A DNA stretch of 40,482 nucleotides from Bacteriovoracaceae bacterium (GTDB lineage Bacteria; Bdellovibrionota; UBA2394): positions 1-40,482 of the forward strand of contig JAQBPA010000117.1 in the NCBI GenBank assembly GCA_028287765.1. The letters are read 5' to 3'. Shown here one piece after another: positions 36,607-40,482 of this stretch (its first letter is position 1; every line of letters starts with the position of its first letter). The notes below the pieces were generated by a model, which did no database searches, was not told the origin of the DNA, and was given only the letters and a program-made list of their open reading frames with translations. A program made the position numbers and the translations under genes.

Positions 36607-37158
36607 ATGGCTTTCACCATCCCCACCGAAAAGGGCGAACCCACGATCAAAGTTTTTGAATCTGTGAAGGAGTTGCAAGCTGAAACGGGTCAAACGGTTT
36701 GTCATGGCTTCTTTGATGCTGAATCCAATATGATCATCGCGACTGCCGACTCGGTCGCCCATGAAGTCGGGCATTACCTCGATTTTAAATCTGGAAAACT
36801 GAAAGTTTTAAAAAACAGCGCGAGCCCAATCAAAAAAATTGAAGCCTGCCTCAGAAACGAAATCGTAGCGATTCTTTTTGCCTACACGAAATGTGGAGAA
36901 GGTGGCGCGAGTTTAATCTATGAAGTGCGCTTTCTTGAATGGCTGCGATTCACACGCAGATCTCAAAAATTTGGCCCCCACGCAGAGAGATCTCTCTTAG
37001 AACTGAATTTAAAAGAAATTCAAGATCTAGCCGATTGGGTGACACTCTCGGAACATTCCTGGTTTGACCGATTGAATTATTTTTTTAAAAACTACCTAGC
37101 CGATGATCAAACCATTCTGACTTACGGGCAAAATTCCATAAAACTAAAGAGTCACTAA
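36607..37158 (+). CDS. Putative zincin metallopeptidase (HEVGH motif)
   Basis: GFFDAESNMIIATADSVAHEVGHYLDFKSG; ATG at 36607 (ORF track uses TTG at 36604). Confidence 0.6.
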   Translation: MAFTIPTEKGEPTIKVFESVKELQAETGQTVCHGFFDAESNMIIATADSVAHEVGHYLDFKSGKLKVLKNSASPIKKIEACLRNEIVAILFAYTKCGEGGASLIYEVRFLEWLRFTRRSQKFGPHAERSLLELNLKEIQDLADWVTLSEHSWFDRLNYFFKNYLADDQTILTYGQNSIKLKSH

Positions 37159-37160
37159 AT

Positions 37161-39278
37161 TTAGTTTTTCCCTGCTGCCTTCGGCACAACTGAAGGTGCG
37201 TTGGTTGAAGTTTTATCATCCGTTTTAGATTTAACAACGCGCGACAATATTCTGAAGCTATTTTTTCTTTCAGCTATTTTGGCCTCTCGAATAAGTTTTA
37301 ATAATTCATAGTATTCTGCATCCACTTCCGGTTGAAGCTCTTCAATTCGTCGGTTGTTCATATGATGAGAGATGATAGGAAACTCTCGTTCAAAAAAAAC
37401 ATACGGGTCCAAGTAGCCTTCTGTATGCTGACGATTACGAAATCGACGCTGCCATCCAGCCTCCCTCGAGGCGTTGCCGGGATCATGAAAGAAATCATCC
37501 AAGTATTTTTTGTCTGCGGAATTAATTCCGCCATGAGCGTGCTGAACGAAAGTATAACTTTTATTTTCAAACTCCGTGTCTTCTGTGAGAATTTTTAGCT
37601 GGCTAAACATATCTTTAAGTTCCGATGGAACAGGAACGCTCGTCTTATTCATTTCAATCACAAAAGTCATGATGGCCAAGGACAGGATCGCACTACCCCA
37701 AGCCGATTTTTTGGAATTTAATATTCCCGCACCCTTAATTTGGCCCAGAATTTGAGCGGTCATCAATGTAGCATTTCCTAGGGATAAAATGGTTGTGGGA
37801 CTGAATGCAAAATTTTGGGCAGCTTCCGCAAAGTCACTCATTCGTTTGTTTCGGTCCCGTTTATCATCCGCTTCAGCCTTGCGAGAAACTTTTGAGCCAG
37901 CCAATTTTACGCGTGCATCTGTTTCATAAATTTCATGATATTTTTCTGGCAAACGAGAGTATTGAAATCTCTGCGAAGTGCGCGCAGGACGATAGACCCT
38001 TACATAATCTTCTGCGGCCTTTTTAATTTTCTCGTTCGAACTCCGTTTGTAAACGTTAAACAGTTTGTACTCACTATTGAGTCGCTCTGTCCATGAAAGG
38101 GCAGATTGATCGAGTTCTGCTCTCACTTTGCTTCCTATTTTAGCGTCTTCATTTAACAGTGAGTCGAGCGTTTGATATTTTTCTTCAAGATCCGAAATCA
38201 TATTCCTAAGAAAAATTGCATCCATTTTTAAAGCTGCAATAAGCCGAACTTTTGATTCTTCAAATATATTTTTAGCACTTTCCCGCGCGTCGAAAGTTTT
38301 TGTATTTTGTCGCTCTAAAAGAGCGGCCACGACGTCCTCTGTTACAGCCGATTCCGGTAAAGCAATGGGACCCGATTTACGGTCAATGATTTGAGCGACC
38401 GTCATGGCTAACGTAAAATTTTTCACAATTTCTAATCGATATTTTTCGGTGAGCTCCGGAAGCAGCACATCTTTTTTGTCCGCGAGAGGCGCGTTCTCCA
38501 GAACAAAGGCAAACTTTTGCGTTGCCTCGTCGGACAGTGCGGAGTGATTCATATTCCAATTTACTAAATATCGACTCACAAAATAGACGAATTCGTTCCA
38601 AGGAATCTGAGCAGCAGCAACAGGCTCCTTCAAAAGTTGAGTCATCTGGCGAGTTCTCGTTGGAAGGCGGCCCAACCATTTGACAGCGCTCAAGAGTCGC
38701 GAGTCAAAACGATAACCGGACCTCTTTTCTACATCTGAAAAAGCGAGCGTTACTGCGCTTGAAGGATTTTTAGAAAGATAAAGAAGTCTGCGAGAAACGA
38801 AAAATTCCAATGCCTCGAGACGAGACATCTTTACGCCTTTTTTTATTTCCAATTCAACCCCATCCGCCTGAAGGAAGGCTTCAGGCAAATGATCTTTAGA
38901 AATATTTTCGACAGTTTCTGAATTTGAAAATAAGGCCGCCAAAGAAATTAAATTTTCTCGAAAAAACGCCACTTCCTCTGGCTTTGAGGCGTCCACTTTA
39001 AAAATTTCTAAAATCTTCTCGCGGGTAGGAAAAAAAGGATGGTCGCGCGATATTTTTCCAGGGTCAAAATAGACCGAAAGTTCCGCCCAATTGATCTCCG
39101 ACCATTTAAAACTGGCCAGCAGCTTTTGAGTCTCTTCAGCACTGGGTCTACCGAGCCCCGCTAGTTTTGTCAGAGAACTTAAACAAAAGAGATCATTGGC
39201 TCTAAGTGGAATAAAAGCAGAAAACAGAATCCCGCAAAAAAAACAAAGTCCCTTGAAATAAGAAAACACGCCCTTCAT
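37161..39278 (-). CDS. Large hypothetical exported protein
   Basis: 705-aa ORF with signal-peptide-like N-terminus (LCFFCGILFSAFIPLRA); no recognised domain. Confidence 0.7.
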   Translation of the reverse strand: MKGVFSYFKGLCFFCGILFSAFIPLRANDLFCLSSLTKLAGLGRPSAEETQKLLASFKWSEINWAELSVYFDPGKISRDHPFFPTREKILEIFKVDASKPEEVAFFRENLISLAALFSNSETVENISKDHLPEAFLQADGVELEIKKGVKMSRLEALEFFVSRRLLYLSKNPSSAVTLAFSDVEKRSGYRFDSRLLSAVKWLGRLPTRTRQMTQLLKEPVAAAQIPWNEFVYFVSRYLVNWNMNHSALSDEATQKFAFVLENAPLADKKDVLLPELTEKYRLEIVKNFTLAMTVAQIIDRKSGPIALPESAVTEDVVAALLERQNTKTFDARESAKNIFEESKVRLIAALKMDAIFLRNMISDLEEKYQTLDSLLNEDAKIGSKVRAELDQSALSWTERLNSEYKLFNVYKRSSNEKIKKAAEDYVRVYRPARTSQRFQYSRLPEKYHEIYETDARVKLAGSKVSRKAEADDKRDRNKRMSDFAEAAQNFAFSPTTILSLGNATLMTAQILGQIKGAGILNSKKSAWGSAILSLAIMTFVIEMNKTSVPVPSELKDMFSQLKILTEDTEFENKSYTFVQHAHGGINSADKKYLDDFFHDPGNASREAGWQRRFRNRQHTEGYLDPYVFFEREFPIISHHMNNRRIEELQPEVDAEYYELLKLIREAKIAERKNSFRILSRVVKSKTDDKTSTNAPSVVPKAAGKN

Positions 39279-39339
39279 AGCTCTAAGAAGCCGAAGTACC
39301 GGATCGCTTGCGTTTCTGCAAGACGAGAGCTCGGCCTAC

Positions 39340-40482
39340 TTACGGAAAAATCTTCTCCATCATTCGTGGAAAGGGAATCGTCTCGCGCACATGAGGAACT
39401 CCTGTGATCCAGGCGACCGTTCGCTCGACTCCAAGGCCGAATCCTGCATGAGGTACCGAGCCAAAACGTCTCAGATCGAGATACCACTCGAAAGCTTCTT
39501 TCGGGAGCTTCTGCTCTTCAAGTCGCTTCACAAGTTTTTCCATATTATCTTCTCGCTGTCCGCCTCCGATAATTTCGCCGTAACCTTCGGGCGCAATCAT
39601 ATCGACGCAAGCGGCAAGTTTTGGATTCTCTTCGCTCTGCTTCATATAAAAAGCTTTGATCGCCAGTGGATAGTGATGAATCATCACCGGCCGATCGAAC
39701 TGCTGAGAAATGACCGTCTCTTCATCTCCGCCAAAATCATCTCCGAATGCTGCCGGCTTTCCATTTTTATTTAAAATATCAATCGCGGCTTCGTAAGTAA
39801 TTCTTGGAAATGGTTTTCGAACTCGAGAGAGCGGTTCTAAATTTCGCTCCAAATATTCGAGTTCTGTTTTTCGATTCTTAATCGTTCGCTGAACGACGTA
39901 CTCCACAAAATCTTCGGCGAGATCCATATCGCCGTAAATATCCATGAACGCTACTTCCGGCTCGACCATCCAAAATTCGGTCAAATGTCGTCTCGTTTTC
40001 GATTTTTCTGCGCGAAAGGTGGGACCAAAAACGTAAATCTTGCCAAGAGCAAGAGCGCTGGCCTCGCCGTAGAGCTGCCCGCTTTGAGTCAGATAGGCTT
40101 TGTCGTCAAAATAAGGCGTTTCAAAAAGAGTCGACGTCCCTTCGCATGCATTGGGCGTCAGAATGGGAGAATCCATCAGATAAAAACCTCGGCCGTCAAA
40201 ATAATCACGAATCGCACGAATCACTTCGGAACGAACGCGAAGAAGCGCAACCTGCCGAGAACTTCTCAGCCACAAATGCCGATGCTCCATTAAGAACGCT
40301 ACCCCATGCTCTTTATTTCCGATCGGAAATTCGGGAGAGATATTTAAAATTTCAAAATCTTTGAGACCAATTTCATAACCGATTTTAGATCGAGCGTCTT
40401 TTCGGACGACTCCCTCAACTATTAAGGAAGACTCGAGCGTGAGTGCCTTTAATTTCTCAAACTTCTCAGGCCCAAGCTCCTG
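39340..40482 (-). CDS. asnS: Asparaginyl-tRNA synthetase (N-terminus beyond the window)
   Basis: [77 protein letters not shown]. The frame stays open from 40290 to the window end (...[50 protein letters not shown]), i.e. the OB-fold side. Confidence 0.92.
   Translation of the reverse strand, partial: QELGPEKFEKLKALTLESSLIVEGVVRKDARSKIGYEIGLKDFEILNISPEFPIGNKEHGVAFLMEHRHLWLRSSRQVALLRVRSEVIRAIRDYFDGRGFYLMDSPILTPNACEGTSTLFETPYFDDKAYLTQSGQLYGEASALALGKIYVFGPTFRAEKSKTRRHLTEFWMVEPEVAFMDIYGDMDLAEDFVEYVVQRTIKNRKTELEYLERNLEPLSRVRKPFPRITYEAAIDILNKNGKPAAFGDDFGGDEETVISQQFDRPVMIHHYPLAIKAFYMKQSEENPKLAACVDMIAPEGYGEIIGGGQREDNMEKLVKRLEEQKLPKEAFEWYLDLRRFGSVPHAGFGLGVERTVAWITGVPHVRETIPFPRMMEKIFP

Noticed and set aside
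1-40482. CRISPR array, rRNA operon or prophage
   Set aside because: No regularly spaced repeats, rRNA-like sequence or phage structural genes were seen on reading.

Overview
This 40.5 kb window is a gene-dense, mostly chromosomal-looking bacterial region. Gene content and composition suggest a Bdellovibrionota-like organism, but that is inference. It contains core modules: korAB, a complete liv ABC transporter (livFGMH plus a binding protein) with a parvulin lipoprotein, yebC/ruvCAB, lemA/TPM, tmk/holB/tatD, lgt/lspA, and a 5'-truncated asnS. It also contains accessory modules: a membrane PAS-GGDEF diguanylate cyclase, a vapBC-like toxin-antitoxin pair, a compact Tad/T2SS-like cluster with two FHA-like modules, secreted peptidases, and several large proteins of unknown function. 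No rRNA, convincing tRNA or CRISPR array was seen. The observations I consider most worth following up are: (i) a 785-aa fusion of a PhyH-type Fe(II)/2OG dioxygenase to a GSCFA/SGNH-like domain; (ii) a duplicated diguanylate-cyclase 3' tail on both sides of a transglutaminase-like/TPR gene; (iii) a vapBC-like operon whose predicted start site coincides with its ATG and whose -10 lies in a perfect 12-bp palindrome; (iv) two intergenic palindromes sharing a GGGGTCA core (REP/RAYT-like), plus a third, unrelated ~60-bp imperfect inverted repeat with alternative internal pairing; (v) a PutA/proline dehydrogenase N-terminus missing from the ORF track, whose start codon nearly abuts that of the divergent diguanylate cyclase. 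All calls come from reading motifs by eye; no database search was run.
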